Origin: Macrobrachium rosenbergii | Lineage: Eukaryota; Arthropoda; Malacostraca; Decapoda; Palaemonidae | NCBI RefSeq assembly: GCF_040412425.1 | Contig: NC_089742.1 | Coordinates: 82,127,039-82,191,038, forward strand | Direction: 5' to 3' | DNA: 64,000 bases | Shown here: in pieces, positions 33,920-42,414 of the stretch | How the letters are laid out: each line of letters begins with the position of its first letter | Numbering within the stretch: the first letter of the stretch is position 1 | Notes under the pieces: model-generated | Told to the model about the DNA's origin: nothing | Database searches by the model: none | What the model saw: the letters and a program-made list of their open reading frames with translations, nothing else | Program-made: the position numbers and the translations under genes

Positions 33920-34185
33920 ATATCTTACTTTAACCAGGCCACTGAGCTGATTAACAGCTCTCCTAGGGCTGGCCCGAAGGATTAGACTTATTTTACGTGG
34001 TTAAGAACCAATTGGTTAGCTAGCAATGGGACCTACAACTTATTGTGGAATCCGAACCACATTATACCGAGAAATGAATTTCTATCACCAGAAATAAATT
34101 CCTCTAATTCTTCAATGGCCGGCCGGAGAATCGAACGCAGGCCCAGCAAAGTACTAGCCGAGAACGATATTGACCCGTCCAATGA
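33920..34185 (-). mobile_element. tRNA-derived SINE, widespread decapod type
   Basis: The forward strand carries TTTAACCAGGCCACTGAGCT, CTCTCCTAGGGCTGGCCCGA and AACCAATTGGTTAGCTAGCA, which I recognise from memory as a dispersed repeat in decapod genomes. On the minus strand the head near 34180-34110 has CTCGGCTAGTACTTTGCTGG and then GCGTTCGATTCTC, resembling Pol III A and B boxes. No poly-A tail or target duplication was defined, so the boundaries are approximate. Confidence 0.6.
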
Positions 34186-34914
34186 GGAACTTTATACAGT
34201 AAGGAATAGTATTCCCATCATTTAGGAAAATAAAATTATTGTCTATGGTTATATATTAGAATGATATATATTCATTTCTATCTTTTATCAACGTGTATTT
34301 ATTGAAAACAATAAATAACCGATTACCTAACATTCCTCCACGAAGGGAAAGATTTTGTTTGATTCATTATTAGGTCACTGTACGAATTGACCTAGTTTAT
34401 AGGTGCCGTATGTGTAACTTTATACACAACTCTACGCTAGGGAGGGAATTTGATGTCATTGTAAAGATAAAGAGAGTAATTTATTAAGTTAAAAACATCC
34501 CTAAGACCAATATAAAAAATATGTATCACGAGTTGTATTTAGCTATATGGGAGAGTGTTTTGCCCTTTTTTTTTTATTATGATGAGGAGGTGAAAGGCTA
34601 ACTCTGGTCGCAATTCGCTTAATAATAGGAAAGACGTAAAAAGGCGTAACAGAGTAAAGACTAAATATTTCTTATTAAAAAAAAAGACATCTGTTCTCAC
34701 ACAATATTAATGAATGAGTTTAAATTAGAACTGAGGGGTTGGTTCAGTTTTTTATGAATTGGACAGTGAAGTTTACTTTCATTACAGTAACACATATCAT
34801 AAAAAGACATAATTGGCCTAGGCCTATACCAAGTTGTCTGTATCACATGGAAATATTGTTTTAGATTTTTATTGTATGATTTGGACATATAACGGGCCTA
34901 CAAACAGCGTTGAG
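34186..34914. other. no gene seen
   Basis: AT-rich unique-looking DNA with poly-T/poly-A runs near 34567 and 34677. Confidence 0.45.
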
Positions 34915-34958
34915 AAGGTGGAAGAAGAAGAAGAGAGAGAAGAGGGGGTGTTAGGGAG

Positions 34959-35014
<56 letters not shown>

Positions 35015-35072
35015 TTCAGAGAGAGAGAGAGAGTTTATCGTTTATGTCATTCAGAGTTTTTTAGGCAGCGCC
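34915..35072. repeat. left arm of a long inverted repeat flanking PLE copy 1
   Basis: GAAGAAGAAGAGAGAGAAGA, then GGGGGTGTTAGGGAGGAGAA, a (GA)n tract (34965-35033) and GTCATTCAGAGTTTTTTAGG. Each of these recurs in order as reverse complement at about 36700-36860. Confidence 0.8.
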
Positions 35073-35077
35073 GGGTT

Positions 35078-35089
35078 ATGTATATATAT

Positions 35090-35120
<31 letters not shown>

Positions 35121-35181
35121 ATATACATATATATATATTATATGTGTATATATATATATATATATATACATTATTATATAT

Positions 35182-35255
<74 letters not shown>
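35078..35255. repeat. (TA)n array
   Basis: TA-rich array with CATA and TTAT interruptions, ending directly at the palindrome at 35256. Confidence 0.95.
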
Positions 35256-35258
<3 letters not shown>

Positions 35259-35440
35259 TAAAAGGACCTCATTCAAACTGGATGGTATCTAATGGAGTTT
35301 TTATTCAAAAGTTACAAGCTTTCTTGGACAAACAGTCCACATTATCAAATCCGTGGACTGTTTGTTATTCAAGAAAGCTTGTAACTTCTTGAATAAAACT
35401 CCATTAGATACCATCCAGTTTGAATGAGGTCCTTTTAGTA
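35256..35440. repeat. 185-bp near-perfect palindrome
   Basis: Arms 35256-35340 and 35353-35440 are reverse complements with only a few mismatches or indels; the loop is about 12 bp. The outer ends are TACTAAAAGGACCTCATTCA on both strands. It is flanked on both sides by (TA)n arrays. Both strands translate into similar short peptides simply because of the symmetry. No gene. Confidence 0.95.
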
Positions 35441-35484
35441 ATTCTACTAATGCACAGAACAATTGTGTATGTGATAAAAAGTTA

Positions 35485-35486
<2 letters not shown>

Positions 35487-35527
<41 letters not shown>

Positions 35528-35532
35528 TACAT

Positions 35533-35598
<66 letters not shown>

Positions 35599-35600
35599 TA
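35487..35600. repeat. (TA)n array
   Basis: About 110 bp of TA repeats abutting the 3' end of PLE copy 1. Confidence 0.95.
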
Positions 35601-35604
35601 TACT

Positions 35605-36691
35605 TGTAGGTACCCAGGGAAAGGCACTCAATACAGTTGATAGTTTATTCCTAATGCCGACGTTTCACAACTACATTGTTGCATTTTCAAGGCTGAAATA
35701 CAGCGAGCTTACTCAATAATTAATCATAAAAACATTTATTATAACAACTGATTAAATACACTACAGTATTGTCTCATTTAAAATGCTTATTCTTTTAAAA
35801 ATATCAGAGGCACCATGACACTAAAAGAAGGACCTACCCAGACGGGAGCTAAAACAAAACTATTGAAACAAGGAGAGAAAAATACAAATTAAAACAAAAA
35901 TAGATAAAAAGGAGAAAACAAGGTAACGATAAGGCAAATAGGACCATCAAGCAATAAACAACTGAGTAGATGATGTTTGGGTGTTCAGTGATGGAACTGT
36001 TAATTTTATCATTATGGATTGTAAGGTTGTTAAGTCACTGTCTTTCTGTGTTTGTCGTATTATTGGAAAGTCTTTGTTGTCTATGAGTGTTTTGCATAAT
36101 TTCGAATGGTTCCTTATGTTGGATTGTTCTGGGTTGGACAATCTGCTCCCGGTTCGGAAGCTAACTCCTCTATGGGCATCTATGCGCACCCTCAGCAGTC
36201 TTTTGGTACATCCAACGTAAGTCCCCTGGTTACACCCGGGACAAGTATACTTGTAAACGACGTTGGATGTAAACAATGGACTAACTTTGTCCTTGAGCTT
36301 GAAAAAGGACCCGATGGTGCAAGGATTTTTGGGGATTAGTTTCCTAAAATTATCGTCATACAGGTTCGGCAACGTTGCAAACATTTTCATTTTTTGTACC
36401 TTGTGGATGGCCGTGGGTTTTTCCATTTTTTGATTTAAAAACCTGTTTAAAGCCCTGAAAAAGAGCTTTTGAGGAGAACAGTTGTTTTTGAAGTAGTTGG
36501 CCAGGGTTACGATCTGTTCATGGAAGGTCATCCAATTCGATGAGTGTGTAAAGGCCCCGTGGAGGAGAGTAGAAATGGAGTTTAATTTAAAATTAAAAAG
36601 ACAGAAGCTATAAAAACTCCAGCTCAAGGACAAAGTTAGTCCGTTGTTTACATCCAACGTCGTTTACAAGTATACTTGCCCCAGGTGTAAC
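35605..36691 (-). mobile_element. Penelope-like element copy 1, 5'-truncated with inverted tip
   Basis: Minus-strand PLE made of a 3' untranslated end (35605-35946), the RT thumb plus GIY-YIG endonuclease coding region (up to about 36610), and a short inverted duplicate of its own endonuclease sequence (36621-36691, matching 36229-36300 in reverse). The 5' part of the RT is missing. A (TA)n array abuts the 3' end, and an inverted repeat pair (34915-35072 and 36700-36860) encloses the whole block. A conserved stem-loop followed by GAAACG lies at about 35657-35695 on the minus strand. Confidence 0.8.
35947..36657 (-). pseudogene. PLE RT thumb and GIY-YIG endonuclease
   Basis: A 236-codon open frame. 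Residues about 25-90 match the thumb and linker that follow a PLE reverse transcriptase (STLLHGAFTHSSNWMTFHEQ, ...NYFKNNCSP). Residues about 135-165 form the GIY-YIG endonuclease core: the metal-binding-like CPGC pair, then TYVGCTKR (the YVG version of the YIG motif), and RVRIDAH with the conserved arginine. The tail SNIRNHSKLC and SLNTQTSS follows. The first 13 or so residues are read from the inverted tip and are not part of the original protein. This nuclease nicks DNA for target-primed reverse transcription. The frame is intact here but lacks the RT palm, so it is a remnant and not an active gene. Confidence 0.8.
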
Positions 36692-36699
36692 GTGTATGA

Positions 36700-36860
36700 T
36701 TTTGAGAGCTGCACCAACCCAGCACTGCCTGGAAAAACTCTGATTGACATTCGATAAACTATCTCTCTCTCTGTCTCAGTCTCCCGCTTTCTCCTCCCTA
36801 ACACCCCCTCTTCTCTCTCTTCTTCTTCTCCCAATCTCTTTCTCTTTCTCTCCCAACACA
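36700..36860. repeat. right arm of inverted repeat flanking PLE copy 1
   Basis: Contains CTCCTCCCTAACACCCCCTC and TCTTCTCTCTCTTCTTCTTC, the reverse complement of the arm at 34915-35072. The CT-rich part gives an apparent Ser/Leu-rich ORF that is not a gene. Confidence 0.8.
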
Positions 36861-37174
36861 CCCACTCACTATTATAAAATTCAGCAACCTAAAGCTGTGT
36901 TTTCACGATCAAGTTTACATGTCATTTCTTCTGTCAGTTCATCGAAACTGCCGTTAAAACTTATGTGTAGACAACAGTTTGTGGACGGAGACAATCCACT
37001 CACCAGAACGTGTGAACTGATGGTATTACCTAAATACCCTCTGACTGACTGACAGGTAATTGCATGTGTGGACAGGTTAGCGCCAATTTCGTGACAGTTT
37101 GCCACTGTACTTCATCTGAGAAGCATCTCAGACACTGATCAGAATGTGACACTTATGTAGGCTTATTAATTTTA

Positions 37175-37178
<4 letters not shown>
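36861..37178. other. no gene seen
   Basis: About 320 bp of unique-looking DNA before a TA cluster. Confidence 0.4.
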
Positions 37179-37250
<72 letters not shown>

Positions 37251-37281
37251 AGAAAAGTTAAGAGGGAATTGTGGCTATTAC

Positions 37282-37355
<74 letters not shown>

Positions 37356-37393
37356 TATATATATATATATGTATATATATGTATATATATATG

Positions 37394-37464
<71 letters not shown>

Positions 37465-37512
37465 GTAAACATACATACATACACACACACTCACACACAC
37501 ATACACACACAC
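37179..37512. repeat. (TA)n cluster with GTAT and CA blocks
   Basis: TA arrays at about 37179-37250, 37284-37352 and 37360-37452, then (GTAT)n and (CA)n. The unique 33 bp at 37251-37283 interrupts it. Confidence 0.95.
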
Positions 37513-37802
37513 AATAAGACAGATACCACAATTCTTCATAGGACTGACTTTGTCTGGGTGGGTTACTTTGTGGAGTAATAAAATAAGCTTTTAATTTTTC
37601 GACATTTTCGTGTTTGTATATATATATTGTAACGACTGGTTACAGTAATTCTTTTTGTTTTTTAAATCCAGGTCATGACATATAGCTTTCAAAATGCCAT
37701 ACTACATAGACAAAGCTCGTCTAAGAGCAGGAATACCAGTGACACAATTCAATGGAAGCACTCAAAGGGATAATTGATAGTCATTAACGTAATATTTAGG
37801 AA

Positions 37803-37808
37803 TTTATT
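37803..37808 (-). terminator. AATAAA polyadenylation signal in 3' LTR
   Basis: AATAAA on the minus strand, about 425 bp downstream of the TATA box within the LTR; the same hexamer is at 44084-44089 in the 5' LTR. Placement in the LTR is consistent with end-of-R polyadenylation, though the exact R/U5 border is not determined. Confidence 0.55.
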
Positions 37809-38229
37809 ACACAGTTTAAACATTTAACAGGTCCCCGAATAACTGAATAAAGGGACAGAAAAAAAACTCATTCACCTACAATGCACAGTCACTACCTTCA
37901 ATCACCTCATTCACGCTAACCCACCGATCTATCATACGATAGATAAAGAAACAGGTTAGAGAAAAAGGAAGAAACGAAACTGTCACACAACAACGTAATT
38001 CTCTCACATACGACAGGAAGAGACACAGGAGGGGAAGAGAAGAACCTTAATCCTAATATTTACAAACTCGAAATTAAACATATTTACAATTAGGTTAAAG
38101 CTATTTCCTTCGCTTAAATGATCCTAATTGACACCAACACCGATGAATCTTGACGAATACAGCCGTCGGGTAGCAAGCACAGGACTGTCTCAATAGTAGC
38201 GAAGATGTGGACCGTAGAACAGGGGTCGT

Positions 38230-38237
38230 CTTTTATA
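38230..38237 (-). promoter_or_regulatory. TATA box in 3' LTR
   Basis: TATAAAAG on the minus strand, identical in the other LTR (44509-44516). It is the best promoter candidate in the LTR; transcription would start about 30 bp further along the minus strand. Confidence 0.6.
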
Positions 38238-38924
38238 AATACAAAAACTGATAATTCACGGAAGGCACGCTTACCCTTCTTCGTGACCAAAAGGCCTCTT
38301 AACGGCCCCGAAAGACTCGACACGGCAGGGAGGCAGAGCCACAGTAGGTAGAGAGGCGGTGCAGTAACGTATAGAGAGGCGTTGCAGCAGAGAGGCAGTA
38401 CAACAGAGGGCAGGATGTTCCCCATCAACACCCGCAGGAGACGTATATATTTCAGGATATGTCACCCAAAAGGACAGGATGGCTTCTTGTGATATCCTGA
38501 TAAAGAGCCACCAGCAGCAATAAGGCGCCCAATGACACGCCCTCAAAACGTCCGCCACAACAACAGACACAAGACAGGTCGCCACAGGAATACACTGCCA
38601 CAGTTGCCGTTATCGGTCGAGTTCTTTCCTATAAGGAGCCGAGTACCGAAATCGCCTTAAATCACACCCAGTGTCCATAAAACACCTTCGTTGGGAGAAA
38701 ACGAAGGCTCAAAACCATCCAGTGCTCGTACATGCAAAGAAAAGAAACTTCATGGGCGAGGTATCAATTATAAACTAACAAACCCTTGGTGGGAGCGAAA
38801 AGACCCTATGCAGCTATTCAAGGCTCGAGAGAAACGAAAAATAAATGAAAACTTGGAAAGAACTGAACAAAATATTTACGTTAATAAGAGCCACGAACAT
38901 AAAACTAAGCAGCTTAAAGTTACA

Positions 38925-38934
38925 GCTCCCCACC
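38925..38934 (-). other. polypurine tract next to 3' LTR
   Basis: On the minus strand GGTGGGGAGC lies immediately before the 3' LTR start, the normal place for the plus-strand primer of an LTR retrotransposon. Confidence 0.75.
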
Positions 38935-39131
38935 AAAAGAAAAAAAAAAAATTATAATAATTTTTTTTTTTTTTTGCAGCAATTAAAAACCTAACTTAAC
39001 CAAGTCTAAAGCAAAGCAAAAACAAAACCTTTACTAAAGGCTAAAAATGATCACATAACTAACATACAAAAAGAGAGCAAAACAAAGGCTATACCTGAAA
39101 GAAAGCAGTAAAATTATTACAGTCTATCCCT

Positions 39132-39530
39132 TCATTCCTTTTCATATGCCCTTGAGAGGACATCTGGCACTACGTTATATTTACCAGAAATATGGTTAAT
39201 AATTAGATCATATTCTTGGAGCTCTAAACTCCACCTCAAAATTTTATGATTTTTATTCTTGAATCTGTTAATAAAACCAATGGATTGTGATCAGTAAAGA
39301 CTTCAACGGGAAAGGATGGATTAGTTAAATAAATGCTGAAATGGTTCAAAGATTTTAATAAACACAGAGCTTCCTTCTCGACTGTAGAGTATCTCCTCTC
39401 GGTTGGCGACAGTTTCTTTGAAAAATAAGCGACTGGGTGAACTGTTCCGTCTTGATCCTTCTGAAATAGCACAGCACCTAACCCTGTGTCACTGGCATCA
39501 GTTGCCAAACAAAAAGGTAGAGAAAGTCTG
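39132..39530 (-). pseudogene. RNase H domain of GMR1-like pol
   Basis: Gypsy-type RNase H that removes RNA from the RNA-DNA hybrid during reverse transcription. Visible motifs in order: ATDASDTGLGAVLF (first catalytic Asp), YSTVEKEAL (catalytic Glu), EVFTDHNPL (second Asp), and, after a one-base frame change near 39272, HISGKYNVVPDVLSRAYEKE followed by a TGA stop at 39132-39134. The VPDVLSR end is typical of gypsy RNase H, and here it is also the end of pol, since the integrase lies upstream. Another one-base break lies near 39523 at the start of the domain. Confidence 0.85.
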
Positions 39531-39534
39531 GAGA

Positions 39535-40437
39535 TCGCAGCAGAGGAAACTTACCAACGCCGATTTTAACTTTTCAAAAGCTTCCTGACACTTGCCATCC
39601 CAGATAAATTTTACATTTTCTTCAGTAATTCAGTCAAGGGGTGGCAAGGTCAGAGAAGTTTCTTATAAACTTACGGTAGTATCCCACCATACCAAGGAAT
39701 CTCCTTACCCCCTTCTGTTCCGAGGCGCAGGAAAACTGATATTGCTTCAACATTTGCCTTCTTGGGAGCGACTCTGCCCAAGCCTATCTCGTGCCCGAGA
39801 TACACAACCTTTGCTTGAGCAAAGTCGCTCTTTCTCAGATTAATAACTAAACCAGCCTTTCTTAGAGCCTCGAATAATGCCCTTATCCTCTTGAGATGTG
39901 TGTCCCAGTCATCACTGTAGATGACTAAATCGTCTATGTAGACAACACATCCATCTAAATTACAAGTTACCAAATTCATTAATCTTTGAAAGGTGGCGGC
40001 TGCATTTTTCATGCCAAACGGCATAACTTTACACTCATACAAGCCGTCACCCGTCACAAAAGCAGATATTTTCCTTGCCCTGGGTGTAAGACCGACCTGC
40101 CAATAACCCTTCAATAAGTCAAATTTACTGATAAATTTGGCAGATCCAATACAGTCAATGCAGTCTTCCACCTGAGGCAAGGGAAAGGAGTCAGTCTTGG
40201 TTACTTCATTCACTTTACGGTAGTCAAAACATAATCGATGCTGACCGCCTTCTTTCTTAACAAGGACTACTGGAGAGCTCCAGGGACTACAACTTGGCTT
40301 AATAAGGTCGTGATCTAACATGTATTTTACTTCATCCTTAACTACACCTTTTTTTATGGGATTTAACCTGTATGGACACTGTTTGATAGGCTGGGCGTCT
40401 CCAACATCAACATCATGTTCTAATACATTAGTCCTTC
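39535..40437 (-). pseudogene. reverse transcriptase domain of GMR1-like pol
   Basis: Ty3/gypsy-type RT. The frame entering at about 40437 carries a VLEHDVDVGDAQPI-type start that is characteristic of gypsy RT N-termini. The open part (40321-39671) holds LIKPSCSPWSSPVVLVKK, LCFDYRKVN, SKFDLLKGYWQV (first catalytic Asp), FGMKNAAATFQR, the catalytic VVYIDDLVIYS (YIDD box near 39930) and YLGHEIG. The thumb/connection continues with RRFLGMVGYYRKF in a shifted frame (about 39705). One-base losses near 39732, 39709, 39637, 39618 and 39546 break the connection region; the catalytic core itself is intact. Confidence 0.9.
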
Positions 40438-41793
40438 CAGGGCGTCCTGAAACAAATCTTTATACTCAGTAATCAGGTCTATCAAAGAAGCAGCCTTATC
40501 TGCCTCTAAATGCTGAAATTTAACATTAAGATTATTTAAAACATCAGAATTATCAGAGAGGACATTTGGACCAACAGAGAAATTATTATCAATAACTGGT
40601 TCTACGTCTACATTCATTAGTGATACTGCTTCTACTACTACAGCTTCATTTCTACAAAAATAAGGTTTCAGCATATTAACATGACATATTTGTGATTTAC
40701 GTCTACGTTCAGGAGTCTCAATCAGGTAGTTAACATCACTCATTTTTTTCAGTACCTTCCACGGGCCTGAAAACTGAGCTTTCAACGGATTGCCAGGTAT
40801 GGGGAGCAAAACCAACACCTTATCACCTGGACAAAACTCTCTCCGTTGAGTACCTACATCATAACTGTACTTCATTTTAGCTTGACCCTTTGCCAAATTT
40901 TCTCGGGCAAAAGACCAGGCTCTGTGCAATTTCTCTTGTAAATTTGACATATAGTCGAGTACATTTATTTCTGGGGTTTCTCCTTCCCAGTGTTCCCTAA
41001 CCACGTCTAAGGGACCTCTAACACTATGGCCAAATACTAATTGGAAGGCGAGAACCCCAGGGTTTCATTAGGCACCGACCTAATTGCGAATAACGCATAT
41101 GGGATTTCCTTATCCCACTCAACACCTGTCTCCAAACAAAATTTTTTCAAAACAGACTTGAGAGTCTGGTGGAACCTCTCCACCTGACCCTGACTCTCAG
41201 GATGATATGGAGATGACGTAATATGTTTAACTCCTAATTCGTGCATTTTCTTCTCAAAATAGCGACTGGTAAAATTTGTCCCACAATCTGTCTGCAAACT
41301 TTTGGAATACCAAATTTCGTGAAAAAGCCAATTAAAGCCTCCACAACTTTTTCACCCCTAATACTCCGTAGTGGGACAGCCTCAGGAAAGCGTGACATCC
41401 TATCCACCATTGTAAGGATATATTCATGCCCTCCGCGCGTCCGCGGAAGGGGACCAACGACATCCACAATCACTTCCCTAAAAGGCTCTCCAACTGACGG
41501 GATAGGGATCAGAGGGGCTTTTGGTATCTTTTGGTTTGGCTTCCCCACGAGTTGACAAACCTCACATGAGAGCACGTGACGTTTTATACTCCGGCGCATT
41601 CCAGGCCAGAAAAAATGCTCGGCTAACTTTTGAAATGTTTTTCTGACCCCAAAATGCCTGATAAGTTACTTTCATGACTTAGCCACATCAATTTGTTCCG
41701 ATATTCTTCCGGAACCACCAGCTGCCTAACAACCTCTACCTGGTCAGCAGGTGCATTCCCTGCCCTGCTGACCCTGTACAACAAACCATCCTG
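40438..41793 (-). pseudogene. integrase of GMR1-like pol
   Basis: Inserts the cDNA into the host chromosome. In order: DGLLYRVSR and the N-terminal HHCC zinc finger (His near 41680; Cys pair CEVCQ near 41563-41552), the catalytic core with VIVDVVGPLP (first Asp, about 41470), QTDCGTNFTS (second Asp, about 41290) and ESQGQVERFHQTLK (Glu, about 41180), giving the D,D-E triad. The C-terminal GPY/F module reads SGPWKVLKK...HVNMLKPYF (about 40767-40656). A linker ending LIDLITEYKDLFQD then runs straight towards the RT. Single-base frame breaks at about 41656, 41298, 41044 and 40439. There is no chromodomain. Confidence 0.9.
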
Positions 41794-41799
41794 TTTAAA

Positions 41800-42411
41800 A
41801 AAGAAAGGTTTAGAAATGTCATTATCGAGATCATCAACCTCAAGGTTACAAAACTCCTTCATCTGGGCTTCCTTGAAAGCCTCAGCATCCCAGTTCACAT
41901 CATTAAAAATATTTGTTTTTACGCTATCAGTCAATGTGTCAGTCTTTTGTCTACTTACTTCGTCTAAGTCTAAATTAACCTCCTCGAGGTTCACCTCTCG
42001 AGCGCGCGAACGAGTCATAATAGATATAGGTTCAAAATCCTTATCACACTTTATTTCTACTAAAGACAAAATAGGAAAATAATTCAGTTCGTCTTTCACT
42101 ACTAAATCATTTGCAAAAACAAGATCTATACCTGGAACTGGCAAACTGTCCACTACTGCCAGTTTTACCGTTCCCATAAAGTAATCAGTTTCCAGATATA
42201 ATTTTTCGAGAGGACAAGAAACAATAGTATTAGGGAAACCTCCCAAAACAACAAAGTCATTATTTGAGAAAACAAAGTTATGTGGCGCTGACCGCCTTAA
42301 GATTAGAGACTGCGCAGCACCAGTGTCGCGTAATATTTTCACTCTACGACCGATTTGTTTAGTGTCATTAAGGTAAACCGTGCCATCCGATATATAATTT
42401 CTAAATCTGAG
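41800..42411 (-). CDS. protease and linker of GMR1-like pol
   Basis: Aspartic (retropepsin-like) protease. The active-site motif RDTGAAQSLIL (Asp near 42327) and the flap/strand end VDSLPVPGIDLVFANDL (about 42205-42155) are visible. This domain cleaves Gag and Pol. It lies in the same frame as gag, separated only by a TGA at 42412-42414 and an open stretch of 23 codons. An acidic linker of about 100 residues then leads to the integrase zinc finger. The frame is unbroken until about 41656. Confidence 0.85.
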
Positions 42412-42414
42412 TCA
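42412..42414 (-). promoter_or_regulatory. in-frame TGA between gag and protease
   Basis: gag and the protease segment share one frame, split only by AAG-TGA-CTC. UGA followed by C is a leaky context in animals, so programmed readthrough could make Gag-Pol, as in gammaretroviruses. A simple nonsense mutation is the alternative. Confidence 0.5.

Larger units (their letters stand above)
37628..38924 (-). repeat. 3' LTR of the GMR1-like retrotransposon
   Basis: The LTR is 1297 bp, bounded by TGTAAC and GTTACA, a perfect 6-bp terminal inverted repeat of TG...CA type. It matches 43909-45205 over its full length with about 14 substitutions and four short homopolymer-type length differences (counted by eye), near 99 percent identity. 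In the element's orientation it has a TATAAAAG box (38237-38230) and an AATAAA signal (37808-37803) downstream, as expected for U3-R-U5. Short ORFs inside, such as 38114-38585, are duplicated in the other LTR because the LTR is, and are not genes. Confidence 0.95.

Noticed and set aside
35301..35627. Similar peptides on both strands ([13 protein letters not shown])
   Set aside because: The similarity is forced by the palindrome at 35256-35440; no evidence for a gene.
38114..38585. Conserved 104-105 codon ORFs, also present at 44393-44864
   Set aside because: They are conserved only because the two LTRs are copies of each other; no domain is recognised.
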